The notes under the pieces are model-generated. The model searched no databases. It saw only the letters and a program-made list of their open reading frames with translations, and was not told where the DNA came from. From DAOUFU01 sp034429275 (GTDB taxonomy: Bacteria > Chloroflexota > Anaerolineae > Aggregatilineales > Aggregatilineaceae), in assembly GCA_034429275.1 (NCBI GenBank), contig DAOUFU010000171.1, positions 1 through 22,628 on the forward strand: a stretch of DNA of 22,628 nt, read 5' to 3'. The position numbers and the translations under genes are program-made. Shown one piece after another: positions 7,960-15,266 of this stretch (its first letter is position 1; each line of letters opens with the position of its first letter).

Positions 7960-9174
7960 ATGTTTGGACCAGGAGAAGGTAGTGTGGTCATCGAATGTGC
8001 CAGTAGTGGCACATGTACGACGATTCACGCGATTGTTTCCAGCTTGGTGCTGTTTTTCATTCTTCTGACGCTGTTTGCTTACACCACGCTGTTGGAACGC
8101 CGCTTCCTGGCGTTTATCCAGGCACGTGTGGGTCCAAACCGGGCTGGGCCGTATGGCTTGCTACAACCTGTGGCGGATGGGATCAAGCTGATTTTCAAAG
8201 AGGATGTAACTCCCAGTGGGGCGGATAAGGCCATTTTTTGGCTCGCGCCCGCCGTAAAAGTGGTCCCAGCGATTCTGGTTGCTGCAGTGATTCCGCTCGG
8301 CCCTCGCCTGGCGGTCCCCTGGTTCGACGGCAAGTGGTACCGGCTTTCGCAAGGCGTGGTCGATGTCAATGTTGGTGTATTGTGTCTACTGGCGATAACC
8401 AGCATCGGCATCTACGGCATCGTGTTGGCCGGGTGGGCGAGCAACAATAAGTACTCGATGCTGGGCGGGCTTCGGTCGTCTGCGCAGATGATCAGTTATG
8501 AGCTGAGCATGGGCCTGACGTTTGTGGTTCCGGTAATGCTGGCAGGGTCCATGAGCCTGGGTGACATCATCGAGGCACAAAACAAGACGCCGATATTGGG
8601 ATGGTTCGTGTTCCAGAATCCTCTTGCGGCTGCGATTCTGGCGATTGCGCTGCTGGCAGAAGTGAACCGCGCACCGTTTGACCTGCCTGAGGCTGAACAA
8701 GAACTGACCGCCGGTTATCACACAGAGTACAGCGGTATGAAATTCGCCATGTTCTATATGGCGGAATATATCGGTATGGCCGTGGTCAGCATGATTGGCG
8801 CGGCGCTGTATTTTGGCGGGTATCACTTCTTGTTTGTGGATCGTTTCCCTATTCTTGGGCCTATTGTCTACATCATCAAAGTGCTGATCTTGCTCATGGT
8901 GATGATCTGGATCCGTGCGACGCTGCCGCGTATCCGGTACGACCGTCTGATGACACTAGGCTGGAAGGTGATGCTGCCGCTCTCATTGGTGGCGGTGGTA
9001 TGGAGTGCGGTGCTGGTTTTGGCTTATGACGAGTGGGGCGCGGGTGTGTATATCGCTGCATCAATTGTGGCAGTGATTGTCACGTTGATTGTGATCGGAG
9101 TCGGACTGAACAGGGCAGGGCGCAAGCCAGATGCATTGGCCCAGCAGCGTGTCGAAGTAGTTTCGCTGGACTGA
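7960..9174 (+). CDS. nuoH: NADH-quinone oxidoreductase subunit H
   Basis: NuoH (ND1 type) is the membrane subunit that holds the quinone entry chamber and links quinone reduction to the proton channels. The 404-residue protein has about eight to nine hydrophobic segments. Signatures are LLERRFLAFIQARVGPNRAG (44-63), followed by LLQPVADGIKLIFKED, and the charged quinone-side loop starting at E234 (EVNRAPFDLPEAEQELTAGY, 234-253). The start was placed at ATG 7960, 5 nt after the nuoG stop, with GGAGG at 7945-7949 and a further G-run upstream. The frame stays open farther upstream into nuoG, but that extension is not family-like. The protein is somewhat longer than E. coli NuoH because of its N- and C-terminal tails. 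Confidence 0.96.
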   Translation: MFGPGEGSVVIECASSGTCTTIHAIVSSLVLFFILLTLFAYTTLLERRFLAFIQARVGPNRAGPYGLLQPVADGIKLIFKEDVTPSGADKAIFWLAPAVKVVPAILVAAVIPLGPRLAVPWFDGKWYRLSQGVVDVNVGVLCLLAITSIGIYGIVLAGWASNNKYSMLGGLRSSAQMISYELSMGLTFVVPVMLAGSMSLGDIIEAQNKTPILGWFVFQNPLAAAILAIALLAEVNRAPFDLPEAEQELTAGYHTEYSGMKFAMFYMAEYIGMAVVSMIGAALYFGGYHFLFVDRFPILGPIVYIIKVLILLMVMIWIRATLPRIRYDRLMTLGWKVMLPLSLVAVVWSAVLVLAYDEWGAGVYIAASIVAVIVTLIVIGVGLNRAGRKPDALAQQRVEVVSLD

Positions 9175-9200
9175 GGATTATTGGAAGAAAAAGGTGGTGT

Positions 9201-9695
9201 ATGAATCTGATTCGTGGCTTTGCAACGACCATCAAACATGTTCTTGAAGGCCCGGTGACGATCCAATACCCGGAAGAGGAACGCCCGGTGCGCGAGCGCT
9301 TCAAGGGGCGACACGCCTTGAAACGGTACGAAAACGGGCTAGAAAAGTGTATCGGCTGCTCGTTGTGTGCTGCGGCGTGCCCGGCAGATGCCATCTGGGT
9401 GGAGGCGGCGGAAAACACCGACGAAGAACGGTACAGCCCAGGTGAACGTTACGCCAAGACCTATGAGATCAATATGTTGCGCTGCATCTTTTGTGGTTAC
9501 TGCGAAGATGCGTGCCCGACCGAGGCAATCGTACTGGAGCACGAGTATCGGCTGAGTTTCAATGACCGGCGGGATGCGATTTATACTAAGGACATGCTGA
9601 TTGATCCGCCCCCTCCCGGTGTACCGGGTACTCCACAGGTGACGGAGCCGGGCAAGTTCACGAAGCCGATCCCAGAGATGAGCGATCCGGCATAG
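9201..9695 (+). CDS. nuoI: NADH-quinone oxidoreductase subunit I (N6a/N6b clusters)
   Basis: This ferredoxin-type 23-kDa subunit carries two [4Fe-4S] clusters, N6a and N6b, between NuoG and NuoB. The 164-residue protein has two CxxCxxCxxxCP motifs: C50, C53, C56, C60 and C95, C98, C101, C105. The last Cys of each set serves the opposite cluster. An amphipathic N-terminal helix (1-15) probably contacts the membrane. The C-terminal 35 residues are Pro-rich (DPPPPGVPGTP) and look disordered. ATG 9201 follows an AAGGTGG site. The frame is open upstream through the end of nuoH, but that stretch is a shadow of nuoH. Confidence 0.96.
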   Translation: MNLIRGFATTIKHVLEGPVTIQYPEEERPVRERFKGRHALKRYENGLEKCIGCSLCAAACPADAIWVEAAENTDEERYSPGERYAKTYEINMLRCIFCGYCEDACPTEAIVLEHEYRLSFNDRRDAIYTKDMLIDPPPPGVPGTPQVTEPGKFTKPIPEMSDPA

Positions 9696-9746
9696 GTGTG
9701 TGGCAAGATCTCGCTGAGGGATCATTGACGAGGACGGCGGTCCACT

Positions 9747-10937
9747 ATGGAACTTACCCTTTTCATTATTATCGGCCTGATCGCCATCATCTCGGCGGCC
9801 ATGATGCTGATCAGTGAAAATGCAGTGTACAGCACGTTGTTCCTGATTCTGAACTTCGCGTGCATCGCGTTCTTCTTCTTAATGTTGAACGCGGTCTTTC
9901 TGGCGATTGTTCAGATTGCTGTATATACCGGCGCGATCATGGTGCTGTTCCTGTTTGTGATTATGCTGCTGGGAGCCGAGCGAGTTCCTACCGGTGAGCC
10001 GCTGCGGTTTCGGTGGCTAACTCCGGTAGCGGTTCTTCTGGCCGTCGTTTTTTTGATCACCATTAGCGCTGCCATTATTGGTGGCGAGATCGAACTGACC
10101 GAACCCAAAGATGTCCCGCCCAACGTACGTGTGGTTCATGCCCTGACCGACGTTGGAAAAGTCGATGTCTATGCCGATGGGGACCTTTTGGCTGAAGATG
10201 TATCTTTTGGCGAAGGCAGTGAATTCAAGAAGCGCGAGATCGGTCAGATCGAAGTCAGTGTGTTTGATGCCGGTGCCGATCCACGCACTGCAAAGCCGAT
10301 GTTGGAGCAGTCCGTTAAGCTGGAGTCGGGGGACGTAGTTTCGTTGACGCTGGTGGGTGCAGCACAAGCTCCGCTGCTCGTATCTGCGCATGAGGATGTG
10401 GCGCACAACGCCGAAACCAATCGGCTCCAGGTGACTGTTGTAAATGCGCTGCCCGGTCGAGATGCAGTCGATGTGCTAAACGCAGATGATAAGACCGTTC
10501 TGGCAGAAGGTCTTGGTTACGGTGAGGCCTCGTCCAGTCTGTCAGTAGATGCCAACACGCGCGCAATCGGCCTGTACCCACCCGGCGATTCGCAGAGTCA
10601 GCTGGCCGCGCTGCGCGATATTGATTTGAAGGCCGATACATCGGTATTGGCGATATTTCTTGAGAAGCGTCTGCCCGACAATTCATTCGAGGACGTGGTC
10701 CTCAACCTGACCAGCAAAACACGTCCGCCGTTTGGCAGCCCTGCCCACGTGGGTGAAATGCTATTCAGTCGTTATGTGCTGCCGTTTGAGCTGGTGGCTC
10801 TGCTGCTGTTGGTGGCGATGATCGGTGCGATCGTTTTGACGCATGAGTCGATCAAGCCACGTCGTGAGATTGTACGCCGGCTGGCGAATCCACCGGCTGG
10901 GCTGGAACAGCCCATTGTGGGAAAATCGAGCGAATGA
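9747..10937 (+). CDS. nuoJ: NADH-quinone oxidoreductase subunit J with inserted double DUF4397-like domain
   Basis: NuoJ (ND6 type) is a five-helix membrane subunit next to NuoK and NuoA. Family members are usually about 160-200 residues; this one has 396. TM1-TM4 lie at about 2-20, 29-49, 51-76 and 89-112. TM3 includes the conserved AVYTGAIMVLFLFVIML, with Y60 and the glycine region of the known pi-bulge. TM5 is at 341-364 (RYVLPFELVALLLLVAMIGA). Between TM4 and TM5 lie about 200 extra residues (126-322) forming two repeats of a DUF4397-like beta domain. The open reading frame is continuous and codon use looks like its neighbours, so this is not an assembly fusion of two genes. The Shine-Dalgarno is weak (GAGGACGG). 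By five-helix topology the insert faces outside. Confidence 0.93.
   Translation: MELTLFIIIGLIAIISAAMMLISENAVYSTLFLILNFACIAFFFLMLNAVFLAIVQIAVYTGAIMVLFLFVIMLLGAERVPTGEPLRFRWLTPVAVLLAVVFLITISAAIIGGEIELTEPKDVPPNVRVVHALTDVGKVDVYADGDLLAEDVSFGEGSEFKKREIGQIEVSVFDAGADPRTAKPMLEQSVKLESGDVVSLTLVGAAQAPLLVSAHEDVAHNAETNRLQVTVVNALPGRDAVDVLNADDKTVLAEGLGYGEASSSLSVDANTRAIGLYPPGDSQSQLAALRDIDLKADTSVLAIFLEKRLPDNSFEDVVLNLTSKTRPPFGSPAHVGEMLFSRYVLPFELVALLLLVAMIGAIVLTHESIKPRREIVRRLANPPAGLEQPIVGKSSE
10122..10712 (+). other. Tandem DUF4397-like repeats inside NuoJ (residues 126-322)
   Basis: Repeat 1 (about 126-204) starts NVRVVHALTDVGKVDVYADG and repeat 2 (about 227-306) starts LQVTVVNALPGRDAVDVLNA. They share V-x-VV-x-AL, VDV, an LAE-x-(x)-(S/G)-(F/Y)GE turn and a closing hydrophobic strand. 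The first repeat closely resembles the VRVVHASPDAPAVDVYVDG pattern of DUF4397, a beta-sandwich usually found in secreted or surface proteins. That assignment is by eye. The repeats are flanked by TM4 (ending near 112) and by PPFGSPAHVGEMLF, which is the normal lead-in to TM5. The insertion therefore sits cleanly in one loop without harming the membrane core. Confidence 0.8.
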
Positions 10938-10981
10938 ACAAAGCATCGCTCTTGACTGGCTAGGGGGAAAGACCGGACAAC

Positions 10982-11296
10982 ATGGACACACCAGAAGTAG
11001 CCATCGAGCTGTATGTCATTTTAAGCGCGATCCTCTTCATTATGGGGGCGATGGGTGTGCTGCTGCGTCGCAACGCAATCCTGATCTTCATGTCGGTGGA
11101 GTTGATGTTGAATGCTTCCAACCTGGCGTTGGCAGCTTTCGCGCGACAGTGGGGCAATGGAGATGGGCATGTCATTGTCTTTTTCGTGATGACGGTCGCA
11201 GCAGCGGAAGTAGCGGTCGGGCTGGCGCTGATCGTAGCCATTTTCCGTACGAAGAAGAGCATCAATATCGACGATTTGCACTTGTTCAAGGGATAG
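10982..11296 (+). CDS. nuoK: NADH-quinone oxidoreductase subunit K
   Basis: NuoK (ND4L type) is a three-helix proton-channel subunit. The 104-residue protein has helices at about 8-28, 32-54 and 63-90. It carries the two buried glutamates needed for proton transfer, E40 in FMSVELMLN and E76 in AAAEVAVG, matching E. coli E36 and E72 with a constant offset of 4. It starts 44 nt after nuoJ. The upstream Shine-Dalgarno is poor (the GGGGGAAAG is rather far), but the N-terminus is family-typical. A strong hairpin begins directly after the stop codon. Confidence 0.95.
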   Translation: MDTPEVAIELYVILSAILFIMGAMGVLLRRNAILIFMSVELMLNASNLALAAFARQWGNGDGHVIVFFVMTVAAAEVAVGLALIVAIFRTKKSINIDDLHLFKG

Positions 11297-11332
11297 GCTG
11301 TGCTGCGCCGTCGAGATAGGCGCGGGCACAGC
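11297..11332 (+). other. Hairpin in the nuoK-nuoL gap
   Basis: The arms GCTGTGC (11297-11303) and GCACAGC (11326-11332) are perfectly complementary and enclose a second stem, GCGCC (11305-11309) with GGCGC (11319-11323), around a 9-nt loop. That makes 12 GC-rich base pairs with only a 1-nt/2-nt internal loop, starting on the first base after the nuoK stop. No U-run follows, so it does not look like an intrinsic terminator. It could mark an mRNA processing or stability element inside the operon. Confidence 0.6.
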
Positions 11333-11352
11333 TTGGATCGGCGCGAAACTTG

Positions 11353-11367
11353 ACGTGAATTTCACGT
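11353..11367. promoter_or_regulatory. Perfect 15-bp palindrome upstream of nuoL
   Basis: ACGTGAA-T-TTCACGT is an exact inverted repeat (7 + 1 + 7), 24 bp before the nuoL start. It looks like an operator for a dimeric regulator. In RNA the 1-nt loop would be too short, so a DNA-binding site is the likelier reading. A TTGACG at 11350-11355 overlaps it, but no -10 element at suitable spacing is visible. No regulator can be named. Confidence 0.4.
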
Positions 11368-11391
11368 TACACATGGACCCGAGGGTCGCCC

Positions 11392-13707
11392 ATGGAAAAC
11401 TTCTACAATCTTGTACCACTGATGGTCATCATCCCGATGGTTGGGGTGTTGTTAAACCTGTTTGTGGGACGCAATATCGGCGAGCGTGGTGTTGCCATTA
11501 TTGGTGTTACGGCCAGTGGCACATCGTTTCTGGTGGCAGTCTTGCTGTGGATCGCACTGGTCAACAGCAGCTATCACGCCGGAGTAGTGAGTATGCCGCT
11601 GCTCCGAAGCTGGATCGAGATTCCATCCGCTGGCATCGATTTCGACTGGCAGTTCCGCGTTGATACGCTTAGTGTCACGATGATGTTGGTTGTGACCGGC
11701 GTGGGTACATTGATCCACCTCTACGCGGTGGGTTATATGCACGGAGACGAGCGATTCCAGCGTTTCTTCGTGTATCTCAACCTGTTCTTGTTCTTCATGC
11801 TGCTCCTCGTTTCAGGGAACAACTTCCTGGTGATGTTTGTCGGTTGGGAAGGCGTGGGTCTGTGCTCCTTCTTGCTGATCGGCTTCTGGTTCGATAAGCC
11901 AGGTGGAGTGGGGTGGAAGAACAGCGATGCAGCCCGCAAGGCATTCATTGTGAACCGCGTGGGCGATTTCGGCCTGGTGTTAGGTGTGCTGATCACCTTC
12001 TGGACATTTGGCACCCTGACCTATTACACGCCCGACGAAACCCCAATGGCCGTTCATCATGAGGCTGGCCACGCGGAGGAAGAATCGCTGTTTGTGCCCG
12101 TGCTGCCAGAGGCCGAAGAAGAGTATTACCTCCCTCCTAAGCCGATGGGTGTGTTCAATCAGGCGCAGACCTGGCTGGATGAGGGCGGCCACCGGGTCAA
12201 CTTCGGGCTGGTATCGCTCAGTTTTGAAACGACTGTGAGCATCATTACCCTGCTGTTCTTGCTGGGGGCGACGGGGAAGAGTGCACAGATTCCGCTTTTT
12301 GTGTGGCTGCCGGATGCAATGGCCGGTCCTACGCCGGTGAGCGCGTTGATCCATGCTGCGACGATGGTGACGGCAGGCGTGTACATGATGGTGCGTTCGA
12401 ACGTGCTCTATCACGCTTCGGAAACCACTTCCTTCATCGTGGCCTTGATCGGCGCGATCACGGGGCTGATGGCCGGGTTCATTGCGCTTGGCCAGTGGGA
12501 TATTAAGCGTGTGCTGGCTTACAGCACGGTCAGCCAACTGGGGTTCATGGTGGCGGCAGTAGGGGTTGGTGCCTATGCAGCGGCGATCTTCCATCTGGCC
12601 ACCCATGCGTGTTTCAAGGCGCTGCTGTTCCTTGCGTCCGGCTCGGTGATTCACGGAATGGAACACGGTCACCATCATGTGGCCCATGCTCATGGAAGTG
12701 ATCACGACGGGCATCATGGGAACGAAGACCCGTTTGACCCGCAAGACATGCGCTTCATGGGTGGGCTGCGCACCAAGATGCCGATCACCTATTGGACGTA
12801 TTTGATCGGAACGCTGGCTCTGGCGGGTATCTTCCCGTTTGCGGGATTCTGGTCGAAGGATGAAATTTTGCTCGATTCGCTGAAGCTAGGGGTAGACAAA
12901 GGGCGGCTCGATGGGTACCTGGCGTTTGCCCTGCTGCTGACAGCGGCGGCGTTCACGGCGTTCTATATGTGGCGGCAGGTCAGTATGGTGTTTTACGGTA
13001 AGCCTCGGCACGCTGCCGCTGAACACGCAACTGAATCTGCCCGGATTATGACCGCTCCTTTGATTGCGCTGGCCGCGCTAAGCGTGGTGATCGGCCTGAT
13101 CAACGTCCCGTCAGGGTTTCCGCTGTTGGGCAGCCTGTTCGGTACGCATGCATTCACTTCGTGGCTTGAGCACAGCGTGGTGTTTGCGCATGCGGCATCC
13201 TTTAACGCGCTGCTGGCGACATTCGCAGTCCTGCTGGCACTGGCCGCTATCTACCTGGCGCGGTCGGTATATAACGACCGGGTACTCGAACGCATGACTC
13301 ATGATCCCCTGGAGCTTCACGAGCGGACACGAGGCATTTTTGCTACCGCCAACGCCAAGTTGTGGTGGGACGAGTTCTACTTTGCGGCGATCATCTGGCC
13401 CTATCGCCGGGCGGCGTATTGGCTGGCCGAGACTCTGGACTGGGCATTCTGGCACGACTTTGTGCATAAGCGTGTGATTCAGTATCCCTTTAACCGCCTG
13501 ACAGATATCCTCACCAACCAGGTGGATAAGGGAATTATCGATCGTTCCTTTAACCGGGTGGCCGAAGGGGTGCGTGCTGTCGCGGCACGTGCACGGCATA
13601 TCCAGACAGGATATGTGCGCGCCTATGCGCTCAGTGTGTTGTTTGGTGCGCTTCTGGTAGTGTTCCTGATCCTCTATCCCGTGATCCGCGACCTGCTGGG
13701 AATCTAA
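11392..13707 (+). CDS. nuoL: NADH-quinone oxidoreductase subunit L
   Basis: NuoL (ND5 type) is the distal antiporter-like proton pump with the long lateral helix. The 771-residue protein is longer than E. coli NuoL (about 610). Channel residues are present: E153 in VGWEGVGLCSFLLIGFW, K296 in GATGKSAQIPLFVWLPDAMA and K489 in FAGFWSKDEIL. The extra length comes from an acidic/Pro-rich loop at about 214-271 (including PEAEEEYYLPPKP), a His-rich loop at 423-445 with nine His within residues 425-442, and an extended C-terminal lateral-helix region ending in a final TM (about 745-765). GAGGG lies about 7-8 nt before ATG 11392. The 95-nt gap from nuoK is the longest inside the operon. Confidence 0.96.
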   Translation: MENFYNLVPLMVIIPMVGVLLNLFVGRNIGERGVAIIGVTASGTSFLVAVLLWIALVNSSYHAGVVSMPLLRSWIEIPSAGIDFDWQFRVDTLSVTMMLVVTGVGTLIHLYAVGYMHGDERFQRFFVYLNLFLFFMLLLVSGNNFLVMFVGWEGVGLCSFLLIGFWFDKPGGVGWKNSDAARKAFIVNRVGDFGLVLGVLITFWTFGTLTYYTPDETPMAVHHEAGHAEEESLFVPVLPEAEEEYYLPPKPMGVFNQAQTWLDEGGHRVNFGLVSLSFETTVSIITLLFLLGATGKSAQIPLFVWLPDAMAGPTPVSALIHAATMVTAGVYMMVRSNVLYHASETTSFIVALIGAITGLMAGFIALGQWDIKRVLAYSTVSQLGFMVAAVGVGAYAAAIFHLATHACFKALLFLASGSVIHGMEHGHHHVAHAHGSDHDGHHGNEDPFDPQDMRFMGGLRTKMPITYWTYLIGTLALAGIFPFAGFWSKDEILLDSLKLGVDKGRLDGYLAFALLLTAAAFTAFYMWRQVSMVFYGKPRHAAAEHATESARIMTAPLIALAALSVVIGLINVPSGFPLLGSLFGTHAFTSWLEHSVVFAHAASFNALLATFAVLLALAAIYLARSVYNDRVLERMTHDPLELHERTRGIFATANAKLWWDEFYFAAIIWPYRRAAYWLAETLDWAFWHDFVHKRVIQYPFNRLTDILTNQVDKGIIDRSFNRVAEGVRAVAARARHIQTGYVRAYALSVLFGALLVVFLILYPVIRDLLGI

Positions 13708-13728
13708 ACACAGAGGGATTAAGCTCCT

Positions 13729-15252
13729 ATGGAAGACATTTCGCTCGCAACTGTGGTCTTGATGCTCCCGCTGGTGGGCGCGCTGGTATTAGCATTTTGG
13801 CGCGGGCTTTCGGACCGGCAGATCGGCTATTATGCGTTAGGAATCTCGCTGGCGACGTTCGCAGTATCGCTTCTGCTGGTCTATAACTTCGATACGGCCA
13901 AAGCGGGCCTTCAGATGGTCCAGAACAACCGGTGGATTGCCAGCGATTCGTTCGTGATCCGGTATTATGTGGGCGTAGACGGGATCAGCATCTGGATGGT
14001 GATGCTCACTACCTTCATCATGCCCCTGGCGATTCTGTTCTCGCTCAACACGATCAAAGACCGGGTGTGGCTCTACTACATCTTTTTGCTGCTGATGGAG
14101 TGGGCCATGATCGGCGTGTTTGTCGCGCAGGACCTGTTCCTGTTCTACATTTTCTGGGAAGTCACGCTGGTTCCCATGTATTTCCTGATTGGCATCTGGG
14201 GCGCAGAAGAACGCATTTATGCGGCGATCAAGTTCTTCCTGTACACCATGGCCGGCAGCCTGCTGATGCTGCTGGCGATCTTGTGGTTGGGCAACGAGGC
14301 GGGGACTTTCAGCGTGCCGGATATTTTGGCAAAAATGCAGAGCGGCGAGTTGATCCTGGATACTGAGACAGCGCGCTGGTTGTTCCTGGCCTTTGGCGTC
14401 GCGTTCGCCATCAAGGTGCCCATGTGGCCACTGCATTCATGGCTGCCGGACGCGCACGTACAAGCGCCGACTGCCGGTTCGGTTATCCTGGCGGGTGTGC
14501 TGCTGAAGATGGGGACCTACGGCTTCGTGCGCTTCAATCTGCCGCTGTTCCCCGAAGCTAGCAAGACCTTTGCTCCCTACGTGGCCGCGCTGGCGGTGAT
14601 CGGCATCATCTATGGTGCGTGGGTGAGTTACGGCCAGAAAGACGTGAAGAAGTTGGTCGCCTATTCGTCGATTAGCCACCTGGGTTTTGTGATGTTGGGC
14701 ATTTTCGCGCTCAATTCGGTGGGCATCCAGGGTGGCATTCTGCAAGGTGTCAATCACGGCATCAGCACGGGCGGCTTGTTCTTGATGGTCGGCGTGCTGT
14801 ACGAGCGTCGGCATACCAAGCTGATGAGTGCGTTTGGGGGCATCTGGCGCGCTATGCCGCTCTATAGCGGGATCAGCCTGGTGATTGTGCTGTCGAGCAT
14901 GGGTCTACCTGGCCTGAACGGGTTTGTGGGTGAGTTTACCATCTTGTTGGGGTCCTCAGGATCGGATGTGCTGAGCTGGTGGTTTACAGCATTCGCCGCG
15001 GTCGGCATCATTTTGGCGGCGGTTTATATGTTGTATATGTGGAACACGGTCTTTATGGGGGCGCTCGACAAAGAGGAGAACAAACATCTGCCTAACCTGA
15101 GCTGGCAGGAACTGTGGTCGCTGATTCCCATCCTGGTGATGGTTTTTGTCATCGGCATTCAGGCGAGCTTCTTCTTCGAATTCATGGATGGGTCGGTGAA
15201 GTCGCTGGTGGATCAGGCGAATAGTGTAGTCATGATGACAACTGGTCGATAA
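13729..15252 (+). CDS. nuoM: NADH-quinone oxidoreductase subunit M
   Basis: NuoM (ND4 type) is the second antiporter-like proton pump. The 507-residue, roughly 14-helix protein has the normal family length. Key residues are E144 in FYIFWEVTLVPMYFLIG, at the same number as the essential E. coli Glu144, and K229 in AFAIKVPMWPLHSWLPDAHV, followed by the APTAGSVILAGVLLKMG signature. LVAYSSISHLGFVMLGIF and the NGFVGEFTIL segment of the later half are also intact. It begins 21 nt after nuoL; the Shine-Dalgarno (GAGGG) is about 11 nt upstream and thus loose. No truncation or insertion is visible. Confidence 0.97.
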   Translation: MEDISLATVVLMLPLVGALVLAFWRGLSDRQIGYYALGISLATFAVSLLLVYNFDTAKAGLQMVQNNRWIASDSFVIRYYVGVDGISIWMVMLTTFIMPLAILFSLNTIKDRVWLYYIFLLLMEWAMIGVFVAQDLFLFYIFWEVTLVPMYFLIGIWGAEERIYAAIKFFLYTMAGSLLMLLAILWLGNEAGTFSVPDILAKMQSGELILDTETARWLFLAFGVAFAIKVPMWPLHSWLPDAHVQAPTAGSVILAGVLLKMGTYGFVRFNLPLFPEASKTFAPYVAALAVIGIIYGAWVSYGQKDVKKLVAYSSISHLGFVMLGIFALNSVGIQGGILQGVNHGISTGGLFLMVGVLYERRHTKLMSAFGGIWRAMPLYSGISLVIVLSSMGLPGLNGFVGEFTILLGSSGSDVLSWWFTAFAAVGIILAAVYMLYMWNTVFMGALDKEENKHLPNLSWQELWSLIPILVMVFVIGIQASFFFEFMDGSVKSLVDQANSVVMMTTGR

Positions 15253-15266
15253 GGCGGTGGAGACTC

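Noticed and set aside
11980..12744. Minus-strand open frame of 254 codons
   Set aside because: It is antisense to nuoL and has low-complexity Arg/His/Gln-rich composition; a shadow frame.
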